Assembly: GCA_022823235.1 (NCBI GenBank)
Contig: JAJDXO010000025.1
Location: forward strand, 1 to 55,720
Direction: 5' to 3'
From: Rhodospirillales bacterium
GTDB taxonomy: Bacteria; Pseudomonadota; Alphaproteobacteria; Rhodospirillales; UBA2165
DNA length: 55,720 bases
Part shown: positions 16,231 to 25,165 of the stretch, in pieces
Layout of the letters: each line of letters starts with the position of its first letter
How positions within the stretch are numbered: position 1 is the stretch's first letter
The notes under the pieces: model-generated
The model's input: only the letters and a program-made list of their open reading frames with translations
What the model was told of the DNA's origin: nothing
Database searches by the model: none
Position numbers and translations under genes: made by a program

Positions 16231-17439
16231 TCAGCCCTGGTTGGGCGCCGCCGCGGGCGGCGCGCCGCCCGAACCCAGTTCGAGGATCCAGTTGCCCTCT
16301 TCCTCACGGAGACTGAGGTCCGCCTGGGCCAGCGCCAGCGCCAACTGGTCGATATCGCCGAGATATTGAATGTTGAGGCGCGCCTCGTCACGGGACAGCA
16401 GGACAAGATCGACGCGGTCGACGACCGCCACCCGCCCCAGCCTGGACCTGGCCGTCACCCAATCGCCGAGCGACTTGATCGGCAGCACGACCGCCACGAT
16501 TTCGCTGCGCTCGAACTGAATAAGATTGTCGGCTTTCCACTGGTCCTCGATCTCATCGGCAACCCGGGCCGCCGCGCGCCGCAGGACCGCCTCAACCGCC
16601 TCGCCAGGCCGGCCGGTGACGCCGGTGACGATGGCCTGCTCGGAAACCGATTCGCCATAACGGTTGACGGTGACGGAAATCGAAGGCGCCCCGCCCGGCG
16701 CCGCCGCAAGTTCGGCAAGGGCGACGATCACGTCGCCGGTTCCGTGACGCCCGGACAGCGCTTCCAGCCGCGCACGGTCGCCGGCGGCCGCCTGCTCAGC
16801 GCCGATGGCCGCGATATCGGCCAGGTCGCCTGCCGGAAGCTCCATCGGGACCAGACCGTCCGAGGCGTCGGGCCCGCGTACACCGCTCCACGCCTCCCGC
16901 CAGGGATTGGGATCATCCCACAGCACGACCACGCCCGCGGCGCGGTAGACCGGCAACACCAGCACCGGTTTGCTTGGGGTTTCGGCGAAATCGATGGCCA
17001 AATCGCGAAGCAGTCGACGCACTTCGCGCGGCTTGAAACGAAACGTCAGTTCGGCGAGATACCTGACGGCGGAGGTTTTCTCATCGGCGACCGAAAGATC
17101 CTGGACCAACCCGGCGCGGTCCGCGGCGCTCAGCACCGGCAGACGGTCGATATCCGACTTCAGCGTCAAACGATCGAGGAGAATTTCGAAGGCGCGCTGT
17201 TCTCCGGAGGCCAGTGCGTGCGCCCGGGCAGCGGCGGCGGTTTCCGCCGTCACATCGACGGCCACGCCCGAAACCTCGAACACATCCTGCGCGATCGCCG
17301 TACCGCCGGCGGGGGCAATCGCCAAAGCCAATGCAAATCCGAAGACCGCCACCACATGCAGGGCGCGCGCCCGTCGTTCGCGCGTCAGCGGCATCCCGGC
17401 GCCTGGCGAGACGCCGAGCGAGATACGTCCTCCGAACAT
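16231..17439 (-). CDS. DUF2066 domain-containing exported protein
   Basis: A 402-residue protein matching the DUF2066 family found beside purM and hda in Proteobacteria. A signal peptide lies within residues 20-50 (VVAVFGFALALAIAPAGG, cut near AIA-QDVFEV). The mature part has FEVSGVAVDVTAETAAAARA and LPVYRAAGVVVLWDDPNPW, both typical. The function is unknown; export to the periplasm is predicted. The ATG at 17394 would give a more ordinary signal peptide, but GGGGCGG before 17439 favours the longer form. The C-terminus is Ala/Pro/Gly-rich. It heads the minus-strand group with the phosphatidyltransferase, PerM-like and hda genes. Confidence 0.8.
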   Translation of the reverse strand: MFGGRISLGVSPGAGMPLTRERRARALHVVAVFGFALALAIAPAGGTAIAQDVFEVSGVAVDVTAETAAAARAHALASGEQRAFEILLDRLTLKSDIDRLPVLSAADRAGLVQDLSVADEKTSAVRYLAELTFRFKPREVRRLLRDLAIDFAETPSKPVLVLPVYRAAGVVVLWDDPNPWREAWSGVRGPDASDGLVPMELPAGDLADIAAIGAEQAAAGDRARLEALSGRHGTGDVIVALAELAAAPGGAPSISVTVNRYGESVSEQAIVTGVTGRPGEAVEAVLRRAAARVADEIEDQWKADNLIQFERSEIVAVVLPIKSLGDWVTARSRLGRVAVVDRVDLVLLSRDEARLNIQYLGDIDQLALALAQADLSLREEEGNWILELGSGGAPPAAAPNQG

Positions 17440-17505
17440 TGCAAACCGCCCCGGATCAAGTATGTTTTCGGCCTTCGTGGGCGGCTAATTTAGCACGTAG
17501 AAACG

Positions 17506-18633
17506 ATGGAGGAAGGCATTTCCAAGGGCGTCCCCAAGCGGAAATTCGGGCACGACGGCAGGCCGGTGGAGTTCACCCTGAACTACAAGGATGCCGGCGT
17601 CGACATCGATGCCGCAGATCAGCTGATCGACGCCATCCGGCCCGCGGCCGAGGCCACCGGCCGGCCGGGCGCCATGTCCGGGCTCGGCGGATTCGGCGCC
17701 CTGTTCGACCTCAAGGCGGCGGGCTATCGGGACCCCATCCTGGTTTCCGGTACCGACGGCGTGGGCACCAAGCTGAAAGTGGCGGCCGCGGTCGGCCGCC
17801 ACGACACCATCGGCATCGACCTCGTCGCCATGTGCGTCAACGATTTGGTGGTCCAGGGCGCCGAACCGCTGTTTTTTCTGGATTACTTCGGCACGGGGCG
17901 GCTGGAGCCGGCGGTGGCCGCCGCCGTCATCAACGGCATTGCGGACGGCTGCCGGCAGGCCGGGTGCGCCCTGATCGGCGGCGAAACGGCGGAGCTGCCC
18001 TCCATGTACGCCGATGGCGATTACGATCTCGCAGGGTTCGCCGTCGGCGCCGTGGAGCGCGATGCGCTGCTCACCGGCGACGCCGTCCGGGAAGGCAACG
18101 TCGTGCTGGGGTTCGCCAGCGCCGGCCTGCATTCCAACGGTTTTTCCCTGGCCCGGCGAGTGGTCGAAAGCGCGGACCTGACCTTCGACGACCCGGCCCC
18201 TTTCGCGCCCGGGGAGAGCATCGGCGAGGCGTACCTGACCCCGACCCGGATTTATGTACGCGCGGCGCTGGCCGGCATCGGCGCCGGCGGCGTTCACGCC
18301 ATTGCACACATCACCGGCGGCGGGCTGCTCGACAACATTCCCCGCGTGCTGCCGGACGGACTGGGCGTCGATCTCTATGCCAGGGCGTGGGACGTGCCGC
18401 CGGTATTCGCCTGGCTGGCCGAGGCCGGCGGCGTGGCGCCTCTCGAAATGGCCCGGACCTTCAATTGCGGTATCGGCATGGTGGCGCTGTGCCCGGCGGA
18501 CCATGCGGCGGAGATCAAGTCGGCGCTGGAGGCGGCCGGCGAGACCATCAGCGCCATCGGCGAAGTGGTCCGCCGCGACGGCGATGCGGACCGGGTCCAC
18601 ATTCACGGCCTCGGGGACGTTTTCGGCGGATGA
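17506..18633 (+). CDS. purM: Phosphoribosylformylglycinamidine cyclo-ligase
   Basis: A 375-residue AIR synthetase, the fifth step of purine synthesis (FGAM plus ATP to AIR). Conserved blocks include [69 protein letters not shown] and [17 protein letters not shown]. The first 22 residues (to GRPVEF) are a short extension relative to E. coli PurM. purN starts inside its last codons (ATGA, 18630-18633), which indicates translational coupling. The gene diverges from the DUF2066 gene across 66 bases. Confidence 0.97.
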   Translation: MEEGISKGVPKRKFGHDGRPVEFTLNYKDAGVDIDAADQLIDAIRPAAEATGRPGAMSGLGGFGALFDLKAAGYRDPILVSGTDGVGTKLKVAAAVGRHDTIGIDLVAMCVNDLVVQGAEPLFFLDYFGTGRLEPAVAAAVINGIADGCRQAGCALIGGETAELPSMYADGDYDLAGFAVGAVERDALLTGDAVREGNVVLGFASAGLHSNGFSLARRVVESADLTFDDPAPFAPGESIGEAYLTPTRIYVRAALAGIGAGGVHAIAHITGGGLLDNIPRVLPDGLGVDLYARAWDVPPVFAWLAEAGGVAPLEMARTFNCGIGMVALCPADHAAEIKSALEAAGETISAIGEVVRRDGDADRVHIHGLGDVFGG

Positions 18634-19271
18634 AGATCGCCGTTCTCATTTCCGGGCGCGGCAGCAATCTGCAGTCGCTGATCGATGCCGCGGCGGCGGG
18701 AGAATTAGGGGCAGAGATCGCCCTTGTCGTCTCCAACGTACCGGATGCTCCCGGTCTCGAACGGGCCGTCAAGGCGGGCATCCCGGCCGAGACCATCGAT
18801 CATCGGGACTTCGAGGGCCGGCAGCCGTTCGAGGATGCGCTCCACGCGGCGCTTTCCGGCCGATCCATCGAGCTTATCTGTCTCGCCGGGTTCATGCGGC
18901 TGCTGACCGGCAGCTTCGTCGGCAAGTGGCGGGACCGGCTGATCAATATTCACCCCAGCATTCTGCCGGCGTTCAAGGGTCTTCACACCCACGAGCGGGC
19001 CATCGAGGCGGGCGTGAGGTTTTCCGGTTGTACCGTCCATTTCGTGAGGCCGGAGATGGACGATGGCCCGATCATCGCGCAGGCCGTCGTGCCTGTCCTG
19101 CAAGGCGACACGCCCGGAGATTTGGCGGCGCGCATTCTGGCCGAAGAGCACAAACTGTACCCGCTGGCGGTCCGGATGATCGCCGAGGGCCGGGCCAAGG
19201 TGGTCGGAAACAAGGTGGAGATAAGCGGGACGGCGGCGGCGCCCTCCCCGGTTGTCAATCCCGCGGGCTAG
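18630..19271 (+). CDS. purN: Phosphoribosylglycinamide formyltransferase 1
   Basis: A 213-residue GAR transformylase, the third step of purine synthesis, using 10-formyltetrahydrofolate. The N-terminal loop is [14 protein letters not shown]. The catalytic residues N106, H108 ([12 protein letters not shown]) and D144 (MDDGPII) fall at the same numbers as in E. coli PurN. The frame is open far upstream through purM, but the ATG at 18630, overlapping the purM stop, fits the family start exactly. The last 15 residues are a low-complexity extension. Its end is nine bases from the convergent ndk stop. Confidence 0.97.
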   Translation: MKIAVLISGRGSNLQSLIDAAAAGELGAEIALVVSNVPDAPGLERAVKAGIPAETIDHRDFEGRQPFEDALHAALSGRSIELICLAGFMRLLTGSFVGKWRDRLINIHPSILPAFKGLHTHERAIEAGVRFSGCTVHFVRPEMDDGPIIAQAVVPVLQGDTPGDLAARILAEEHKLYPLAVRMIAEGRAKVVGNKVEISGTAAAPSPVVNPAG

Positions 19272-19279
19272 CGGGCCGG

Positions 19280-19702
19280 TCAGCCGACGATTTCCAGCTC
19301 GCTGAAGAAGAAGGCGATCTCGCGGGCCGCGGTCTCCGGCGCATCGGAACCGTGGACGGAGTTGGCCTCGATGCTCTCGGCGAAATCCTTGCGGATCGTG
19401 CCGTCATCGGCGTTGGCCGGGTTGGTGGCGCCCATCACCTCGCGGTTCTTGGCAATGGCGTCCTCGCCTTCGAGGACCTGAACCACCACCGGTCCGGAAA
19501 TCATGAAGTTGCACAAATCGTCAAAGAACGCCCGCTCGGCATGTACGTCGTAAAACCGCTCCGCCTGCTCCCGGGTCAGGCGGACCCGGCGCTGGGCGAC
19601 GATCCGCAAACCGGCCTCTTCGAACCGGGCATTGATTTGGCCGGTGAGGTTGCGCCGGGTGGCGTCCGGTTTGATGATCGAAAGTGTACGTTCGACGGCC
19701 AT
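19280..19702 (-). CDS. ndk: Nucleoside diphosphate kinase
   Basis: A 140-residue NDP kinase, which transfers the terminal phosphate among nucleoside triphosphates. It has [14 protein letters not shown] near the start and the active-site H117 in [16 protein letters not shown]. The ATG at 19702 follows GAGG at nine bases and gives the usual family length; an upstream ATG at 19759 would add 19 residues without homology. It is convergent with purN. The region upstream (19703-19858) should hold its promoter. Confidence 0.97.
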   Translation of the reverse strand: MAVERTLSIIKPDATRRNLTGQINARFEEAGLRIVAQRRVRLTREQAERFYDVHAERAFFDDLCNFMISGPVVVQVLEGEDAIAKNREVMGATNPANADDGTIRKDFAESIEANSVHGSDAPETAAREIAFFFSELEIVG

Positions 19703-19858
19703 TGCATCGAACCTCGTGGTTGCCTCGAGAATTGGGTGAAACGTGATCCTTCCTGACACAAAGCTGCCGGGAACCCCTGAAAACCGGGGCGCTTATATAC
19801 ATATGACCGAAGTGTAGCAAGGGTCTTGGGGTTTAGCCATTCCCCGGCCCGGCGGTTC

Positions 19859-20314
19859 TTAAGCGCCGGCCTTCTCTTCCCAGGCGCCCGAGACATTCTG
19901 CTGCCAATAGGTAAGTGCGTGACCGGAGGCCGTCAGGGATTTCCAACGGCCCCGCGCCGCCTGGACCGCCGCGTCGTCATTGCCGTCGAACAGGTCGAAG
20001 CACCGTTCATAGCCGTCCAAATCCTCAACCGTCGCGCCGTCGGTGAGGAACAGGAAATCCGCCCGGTTGGGATTTTCCAGTGACGCGGTCAGCCACACCG
20101 GCTGGTGCTCGGCAAACCCGTCGGCGGCCGATCCGTGGGGCAGCCAGCCGCCCGGGTCCTGGCTCCACAGGATGGCGTTCAACGATTCCACCCGGTCCTC
20201 CGAGGACGCCATGACGACCGCGCGCTTGCCCGCCGCCAGGGTCTTCTCCAGCAGCTTGGGCAAAACGACTTCCAGCGGCGAGCGCTGCAGATGGTAGAAG
20301 GACACCTCGGTCAT
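19859..20314 (-). CDS. holC: DNA polymerase III subunit chi
   Basis: A 151-residue HolC protein. Marks are TEVSFYHLQRSPLEVVLPKL at the N-terminus, LNAILWSQDPGGWLPHG, PVWLTASLENPNRADFLFLT and the C-terminal ARGRWKSLTASGHALTYWQQ. Chi links the clamp-loader subunit psi to single-strand-binding protein at the replication fork. It lies between ndk and pepA on the same strand, with 46 bases to pepA, the usual alphaproteobacterial order. Confidence 0.93.
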   Translation of the reverse strand: MTEVSFYHLQRSPLEVVLPKLLEKTLAAGKRAVVMASSEDRVESLNAILWSQDPGGWLPHGSAADGFAEHQPVWLTASLENPNRADFLFLTDGATVEDLDGYERCFDLFDGNDDAAVQAARGRWKSLTASGHALTYWQQNVSGAWEEKAGA

Positions 20315-20360
20315 TGCCCTACGGTGCCATATTAATGCCGCCTTTGGCAGTGAGTAGACG

Positions 20361-21878
20361 CTATTTGCTTTCGTAGTGGTCCTTCACCAGACGGTCGAGC
20401 AGCCGGACTCCGAAGGCCGTGCCGCCCTTGGGAACGGTGGGCGCGTCCTTCTTCGACCAGGTGACGCCGGCGATATCGAGGTGCGCCCACGGGGTCTTGC
20501 CGACGAACCGGTGAAGGAACTGGGCCGCGGTAATACTGCCGCCGCCGCGTCCGCCGATGTTTTTCATATCGGCCGCGTCGCTGTCGATCATCCGGTCGTA
20601 GCCGTCTCCGATGGGCATTCGCCAAAGCTTCTCGTCCACCGCTTCGCCGGCCTTGGTCAACCGGTCGGAAAGCGTGTCGTTGTTGGAGAACAGGCCCGCA
20701 TATTGATCGGCGAGGCTGATGATGATGGCGCCGGTCAGGGTGGCGAGATTGACCATGAACTTGGGCTTGAACCGCTCCTTGCAGTACCAGAGCGCATCGG
20801 CCAGCACGAGGCGCCCTTCGGCGTCGGTGTTCAGCACCTCGATGGTCTGGCCCGACATGGAGGTGACGATATCGCCCGGCCGCTGGGCATTGCCGCCCGG
20901 CATGTTCTCCACCAGGCCGACGACGCCGACCACATTGGCCTTGGCCTTGCGGCCGGCGAGCGCCCGCATGAGGCCGATCACCACGCCGGCGCCGCCCATA
21001 TCCCACTTCATGTCCTCCATGCCGGCCGCCGGCTTGATGGAGATGCCGCCCGTATCGAAGGTCACGCCCTTGCCGAGAAAGGCGATGGGCGCGTCCGCCC
21101 GGGAGCCCTTGGATTTCCCGCGCTTCGGCGCGCCGTTCCACTGCATGACCACCATCCGCGCCTCGCGGACACTGCCCTGCGCGACGCCGAGCAGCGCGCC
21201 CATGCCCAGACGCTTCATCCGGGCGGCGGTCAGAATCTCGACCTTGACCCCGAGCTTCTCGAGCTTCTTCGCCTCGTTGGCGAGGGACTCGGGGTAGAGA
21301 ATGTTGGGCGGCTCCGAGACCAGATCGCGGGTGAAGAAGACGCCGTCGGCGACCTTGCCGAGCACGTTGTAGCTCCTGCGGGCATTGACGTGTCCCGGAC
21401 AGCCGAACTTGATCGATTTGAGGGTGGGCTTGGCCGAGTCCTTCTCCTTGGTCCGGTATTTGCTGAACCGGTAGGAACGCAACAATGCCCCGTATCCCAT
21501 CTGGGCGGCGAGCTCGTTGGCCGAGAGCTTGCTGCCGTCCACCGGATCGACGGCGACATTGACCGTGCCGCTCTTGGCCCGGCGGGTGTTGGTATATATC
21601 AGTCCCCCGGACTTTTGGGCCTGAAGGTCGGTCAACGCCTCCGGTTTGCCGAGGCCCATAACCATGACGGCTTCCAGCCGGGTTCCCGCCGGCGTCCAAA
21701 TTTTCAAGACCTGATCCGCGTTGCCCTTGAAGTGGCTCGCCTTGATCGCGCGCCTGATGGCGCCGCCGGCCTTTTTGTCGAGCTTCTCGGCGGACGGGGT
21801 GAGCTTGCCGCCGGCGGCTGCGAAAACCACCGCGACCCCGTTGGCTGCTTGCGCGGGTTTGTCGAACGAAATTCTCAT
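20361..21878 (-). CDS. pepA: Leucyl aminopeptidase (M17 family)
   Basis: A 505-residue cytosolic aminopeptidase that needs two divalent metals. The catalytic half has GVTFDTGGISIKPAAGMEDM (metal ligand Asp and catalytic Lys), MGGAGVVIG and the M17 signature NTDAEGRLVLADAL (about residues 349-362). The N-terminal macro-like domain covers about residues 1-165. Members release N-terminal residues from peptides, and some also bind DNA at cer-type sites. holC is next downstream. Length matches the family (about 500). Confidence 0.95.
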   Translation of the reverse strand: MRISFDKPAQAANGVAVVFAAAGGKLTPSAEKLDKKAGGAIRRAIKASHFKGNADQVLKIWTPAGTRLEAVMVMGLGKPEALTDLQAQKSGGLIYTNTRRAKSGTVNVAVDPVDGSKLSANELAAQMGYGALLRSYRFSKYRTKEKDSAKPTLKSIKFGCPGHVNARRSYNVLGKVADGVFFTRDLVSEPPNILYPESLANEAKKLEKLGVKVEILTAARMKRLGMGALLGVAQGSVREARMVVMQWNGAPKRGKSKGSRADAPIAFLGKGVTFDTGGISIKPAAGMEDMKWDMGGAGVVIGLMRALAGRKAKANVVGVVGLVENMPGGNAQRPGDIVTSMSGQTIEVLNTDAEGRLVLADALWYCKERFKPKFMVNLATLTGAIIISLADQYAGLFSNNDTLSDRLTKAGEAVDEKLWRMPIGDGYDRMIDSDAADMKNIGGRGGGSITAAQFLHRFVGKTPWAHLDIAGVTWSKKDAPTVPKGGTAFGVRLLDRLVKDHYESK

Positions 21879-21981
21879 TGCGGGACTGCCTTCCTGGGTG
21901 ATGGGCGAAACGCTCGGCTGCTTCCTGGTCGAGCCATTTGAATTTATGTGATGCGGGCGGGCCTGTAAATTCCGGCGGGGA

Positions 21982-22935
21982 TCAGGCCCGCGGCATTCCG
22001 GCCGCCACCTCGGACCGCCGGTGGCCGCTCCTGAGCCACAGCAGCGCGCCCGGCAACGCGACGACGACCATCAGGACGCCGAGCAGCAGCGACAGCAGGA
22101 CAGCCTCCTGTTCGCCAACCCCGGCAAAGCCGAGGGCGAAGACCATCGCGGTTTCACGGACCCCCCAACCGGCCACCGAAATCGGAATGGTCGTCACCAG
22201 CATCACCGGGGGAATGAGCACCAGGCAGTCGGCGAGCGAGATGTCGATGCCCAGGCCGAGAGCGAGCACGAACGTCAGGAGGCTGATCAGCGAAAACCCG
22301 ACGAAGCCCAGCCCGATGGCCGGCAGCGAATATTTGAGCTTCAGGAAGAACCGCCGGGCGTCTTCGGCCAGCGTCGCGATTCCCTGAATGATCCGCCACT
22401 CCTTCATCGCGGGCGGAAACCGGTCCAGCAGCATGACGAAGGCGATGCCGGCCACCGCCGCCACCGCCAGAATGGGAAAGGCGAACCGCGCCGGGTTATC
22501 GCCGATGCGCGACAACAGGAGCGGCTGTGTCGCGACGACCAGAAGAATCAATCCCAGCAAGGTCGCCGCGCGCTCGAGCAGGATGGAATTAACCGCCGGA
22601 CGAACCCCGGCACCGGTCTTGTAGACCAGGAACATGCGAACGGCGTCTCCACCCACCGAGGACGGGAGGACCTGATTGAAGAAGATGCCGATGTAGAGAA
22701 TTCGGAACGTTTGGCCGAAGGGAAGCGCCGCCGCCAGACTCTTCATGACGATCCGCCAGCGGATGGTGTTGTTCAAGAGGACGCAGGCCCACACCGCCGC
22801 CGCCAGCGCCAGCGGCCAAACAGGCATGGAGAACAGCCGGTCGAGCGCCGAGGCGAAATCCAGGTTTCGGGTCGCGTACCAGATGAGCCCGATGGAGACC
22901 CCGGCCTTCAGCGCCAAGCTCAGGAACCGTTTCAT
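21982..22935 (-). CDS. UPF0104 / lysylphosphatidylglycerol synthase-type transmembrane protein
   Basis: A 317-residue integral membrane protein with about eight helices. Family marks are RILYIGIFFNQVLPSSVGGD (about residues 80-99), the following VRMFLVYKTGAG, and TTIPISVAGWGVRETAMVFA. The fold is the flippase-like membrane domain of MprF, without its synthase domain. Bacterial members are linked to lipid or glycolipid flipping, but the substrate here is unknown. It is a single gene between pepA and the radical SAM gene on the same strand. Confidence 0.85.
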   Translation of the reverse strand: MKRFLSLALKAGVSIGLIWYATRNLDFASALDRLFSMPVWPLALAAAVWACVLLNNTIRWRIVMKSLAAALPFGQTFRILYIGIFFNQVLPSSVGGDAVRMFLVYKTGAGVRPAVNSILLERAATLLGLILLVVATQPLLLSRIGDNPARFAFPILAVAAVAGIAFVMLLDRFPPAMKEWRIIQGIATLAEDARRFFLKLKYSLPAIGLGFVGFSLISLLTFVLALGLGIDISLADCLVLIPPVMLVTTIPISVAGWGVRETAMVFALGFAGVGEQEAVLLSLLLGVLMVVVALPGALLWLRSGHRRSEVAAGMPRA

Positions 22936-23006
22936 AAAGTCGTCGTCATGGTCGGAATTCTTGCGGCCACAGCTTTAGCACACCTGATGATCAGGTCCAG
23001 TGCCGA

Positions 23007-24104
23007 TCACGCCGCCGCCTCGCGAACGCGAACCGGCCGGCGTTTGCGGCCCCAATCACCGGGCGGGCCATCGAATACGCCGGCGCAGGGCGTGCCGCAA
23101 TCGGCGCACCGGCCGTCTTCGGTGAGGTTCCATGTGGAGAGTTCGTACCAGTCCCGGCCGATCAGAACGCCGCCGCAGCCATGGCAGTAGGTGCTCGACC
23201 CGTCAAAGTCGTGAATGTTGCCGAGATAGACGTAGCGGAGCCCTCGGTCGAGGGCGATGGAGCGCGCCAGCCGCAAGGTCTCCGGCGGCGTGTTGGGAAC
23301 GTCGGTCATTTTCCAGTCCGGGTGAAACGCCGAGAAGTGGAGCGGCACGTCGGGTCCGAGGTTTTCCGCAATCCACTCGGAGAGTTCGGTCAGTTCGCGC
23401 TCCGAATCGTTGTGACCCGGAATCAGGAGGGTGGTGATCTCCACCCAGACGGCGGTCTCGTGCACCAGATATTCGAGGGTATCGAGCACGGCATCCAAAT
23501 GACCGGAGCAAAGGCCCGTATAGAAATCTTCGGTGAACGCCTTGAGATCGATGTTCACGGCGTCGATATGCTCGTAGAACTCCACTCTCGGCTCCGGAGA
23601 GATATAGCCCGCCGAGACGGCGATCGATTTGATCCCGGCCTCGCGGCACGCCTTGGCGGCATCCACGGCGTATTCGAGAAAAATCACCGGGTCGTTATAG
23701 GTGAAGGCGACGCTCCGGCAGCCGTGACGCCGGGCCGCGCGGGCGATGGCCTCCGGGCTTGCCTCATCGGCCAGCCTGTCGAAGTCCCGGGCCTTTGAAA
23801 TATCCCAGTTCTGGCAGAACTTGCAGGTCAGGTTGCAGCCCGCCGTGCCGAAGGACAGGACGGGCGTGCCGGGCAGAAAATGATTAAGCGGCTTTTTCTC
23901 GATGGGATCGATGCAGAAGCCGGACGAGCGGCCATAGGTGGTCAGCACGATGCCGTCGTCCTTCCGCGCGCGAACGAAACACAAGCCGCGCTGACCGTCG
24001 CTCAGCCTGCACTCGCGCGGACACAGGTCGCACTGAATGCGGCCGTCATCGAGGGCGTGCCAATACCGTCCGGGATATGATTGGTCTGCCGGGATTTGGT
24101 TCAT
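23007..24104 (-). CDS. amrS: AmmeMemoRadiSam system radical SAM protein
   Basis: A 365-residue radical SAM protein. The cluster ligands are C90, C94 and C97 in GTAGCNLTCKFCQNW. An N-terminal cysteine set (CDLCPRECRLSDGQRGLC) and a C-terminal set (YCHGCGG and CADCGTPC) are further metal-binding candidates typical of this group, once called PflA-like. I chose the ATG at 24104, since the frame's earlier start is a TTG at 24143. Its substrate is unknown; the name reflects its co-occurrence with Memo and AMMECR1 proteins, which here are fused at 27558-29012 on the other strand. The AT-rich insert lies just upstream. Confidence 0.93.
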   Translation of the reverse strand: MNQIPADQSYPGRYWHALDDGRIQCDLCPRECRLSDGQRGLCFVRARKDDGIVLTTYGRSSGFCIDPIEKKPLNHFLPGTPVLSFGTAGCNLTCKFCQNWDISKARDFDRLADEASPEAIARAARRHGCRSVAFTYNDPVIFLEYAVDAAKACREAGIKSIAVSAGYISPEPRVEFYEHIDAVNIDLKAFTEDFYTGLCSGHLDAVLDTLEYLVHETAVWVEITTLLIPGHNDSERELTELSEWIAENLGPDVPLHFSAFHPDWKMTDVPNTPPETLRLARSIALDRGLRYVYLGNIHDFDGSSTYCHGCGGVLIGRDWYELSTWNLTEDGRCADCGTPCAGVFDGPPGDWGRKRRPVRVREAAA

Positions 24105-24312
24105 TGGCAGTCTCAAATTTTTTCTGGAACATGATACGCCCAATCACTCATCACCCAGAAGCAACTTTCTTCCGTCTAAGAGTCGAGTCAATGTTACGAC
24201 CTGGATTGGAAGATGAACTCGGACATAGCCAATTCGGACAGATGGACTCTCGCAGTTTGGAGCAGAAACCGAATTGTCCGGGTATTCCAATAGTCTCTTT
24301 CAGGTGGATGGT

Positions 24313-25020
24313 ATGAATCATCTTTGGGCGTCTCTCGCAGTATTTTTGTTTGCGATGACCCATTCCGATATCTCGCGGGCCAAGTATTTGCCCGAACCAT
24401 ATACAGAACTGGTAATGCCGGAAGGCAGCGAATTAATCGTCAATACAGAGATTGGAACTCTAACAATCACGGCTGGCCATGGCCTAGAACGTCGATACGA
24501 GTGGAACAATTGTTGGTTAGACGCCAACATGTTTCCTCGAAAGGGCAGCAGATGGTTCGGTAGCCTCGGGGCCTACGATGCAGCGCCTTCATTTCCATTG
24601 TCCGCCCTATTTGAAAAATCGTGTAACGGTATTTTCAGAACGGTCGTCCAAGAAGGACAGATTCACTTCTTCGACAGGGATTCCGCGGAACTTTGGATTG
24701 ACCGCCAACCGACAAGTCTTACCAGCGTATGGACGAATGACGGTCTTGTACTGACTTGGGGCCTGAACCCTGGCCGGAAACAACTGAGCGTCGAGCTAAT
24801 GCAGTTGTGCATTCGAGGCTCTAAACCCACGGCGCTAAACAGTGCAAACGATAGGGCATTTAGCTGGAGAATTTCGGGGACACAAACAAATCCACGAATC
24901 GAGTGCGCCAATCCGCCGCGATCGGAAATCGCCGAAACGTGGAAAAGCCTTCTGGACTATTGGTGTGAGTGGCATCAAGATTTTCTTGCTGTAGACCCAA
25001 GATGTAGGGGTAGAGATTAG
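24313..25020 (+). CDS. Hypothetical exported protein, AT-rich orphan gene
   Basis: A 235-residue protein I do not recognise. Residues 1-23 look like a signal peptide (NHLWASLAVFLFAMTHSDIS, cut near SRA-KY). The rest is beta-rich and aromatic, with about five cysteines in the mature chain (NNCWLD, EKSCNG, LCIRGS, IECANP, YWCEWH), suggesting periplasmic disulfides. AGGTGG lies five bases before the ATG at 24313. Base composition is about 47-50% GC in the lines I counted, far below the flanking genes. It is transcribed away from amrS and toward the Mo-hydroxylase gene, with 145 bases to the latter. Recent acquisition is likely; a role with its neighbours is not shown. Confidence 0.6.
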   Translation: MNHLWASLAVFLFAMTHSDISRAKYLPEPYTELVMPEGSELIVNTEIGTLTITAGHGLERRYEWNNCWLDANMFPRKGSRWFGSLGAYDAAPSFPLSALFEKSCNGIFRTVVQEGQIHFFDRDSAELWIDRQPTSLTSVWTNDGLVLTWGLNPGRKQLSVELMQLCIRGSKPTALNSANDRAFSWRISGTQTNPRIECANPPRSEIAETWKSLLDYWCEWHQDFLAVDPRCRGRD

Positions 25021-25165
25021 GCCATGTTGTCTAATCCACCGTCGCATTGGCCGCATTTGTCCATCTCGTGGACCCCGGGGAAAATCGCGGTGAATTTGGT
25101 GGCGGGCCAGCGGCCAAACTGCCTATAAAAAGCGGTCGCCAGACGCGAACAGGGAGATTAAGACA

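Noticed and set aside
17440-17505. Possible purine riboswitch upstream of purM
   Set aside because: The gap is only 66 bases and shows no conserved aptamer segments.
17214-18629. Long N-terminal extension of the purN frame running back through purM
   Set aside because: The extension is Arg-rich shadow translation of purM; family alignment and the ATGA overlap fix the purN start at 18630.
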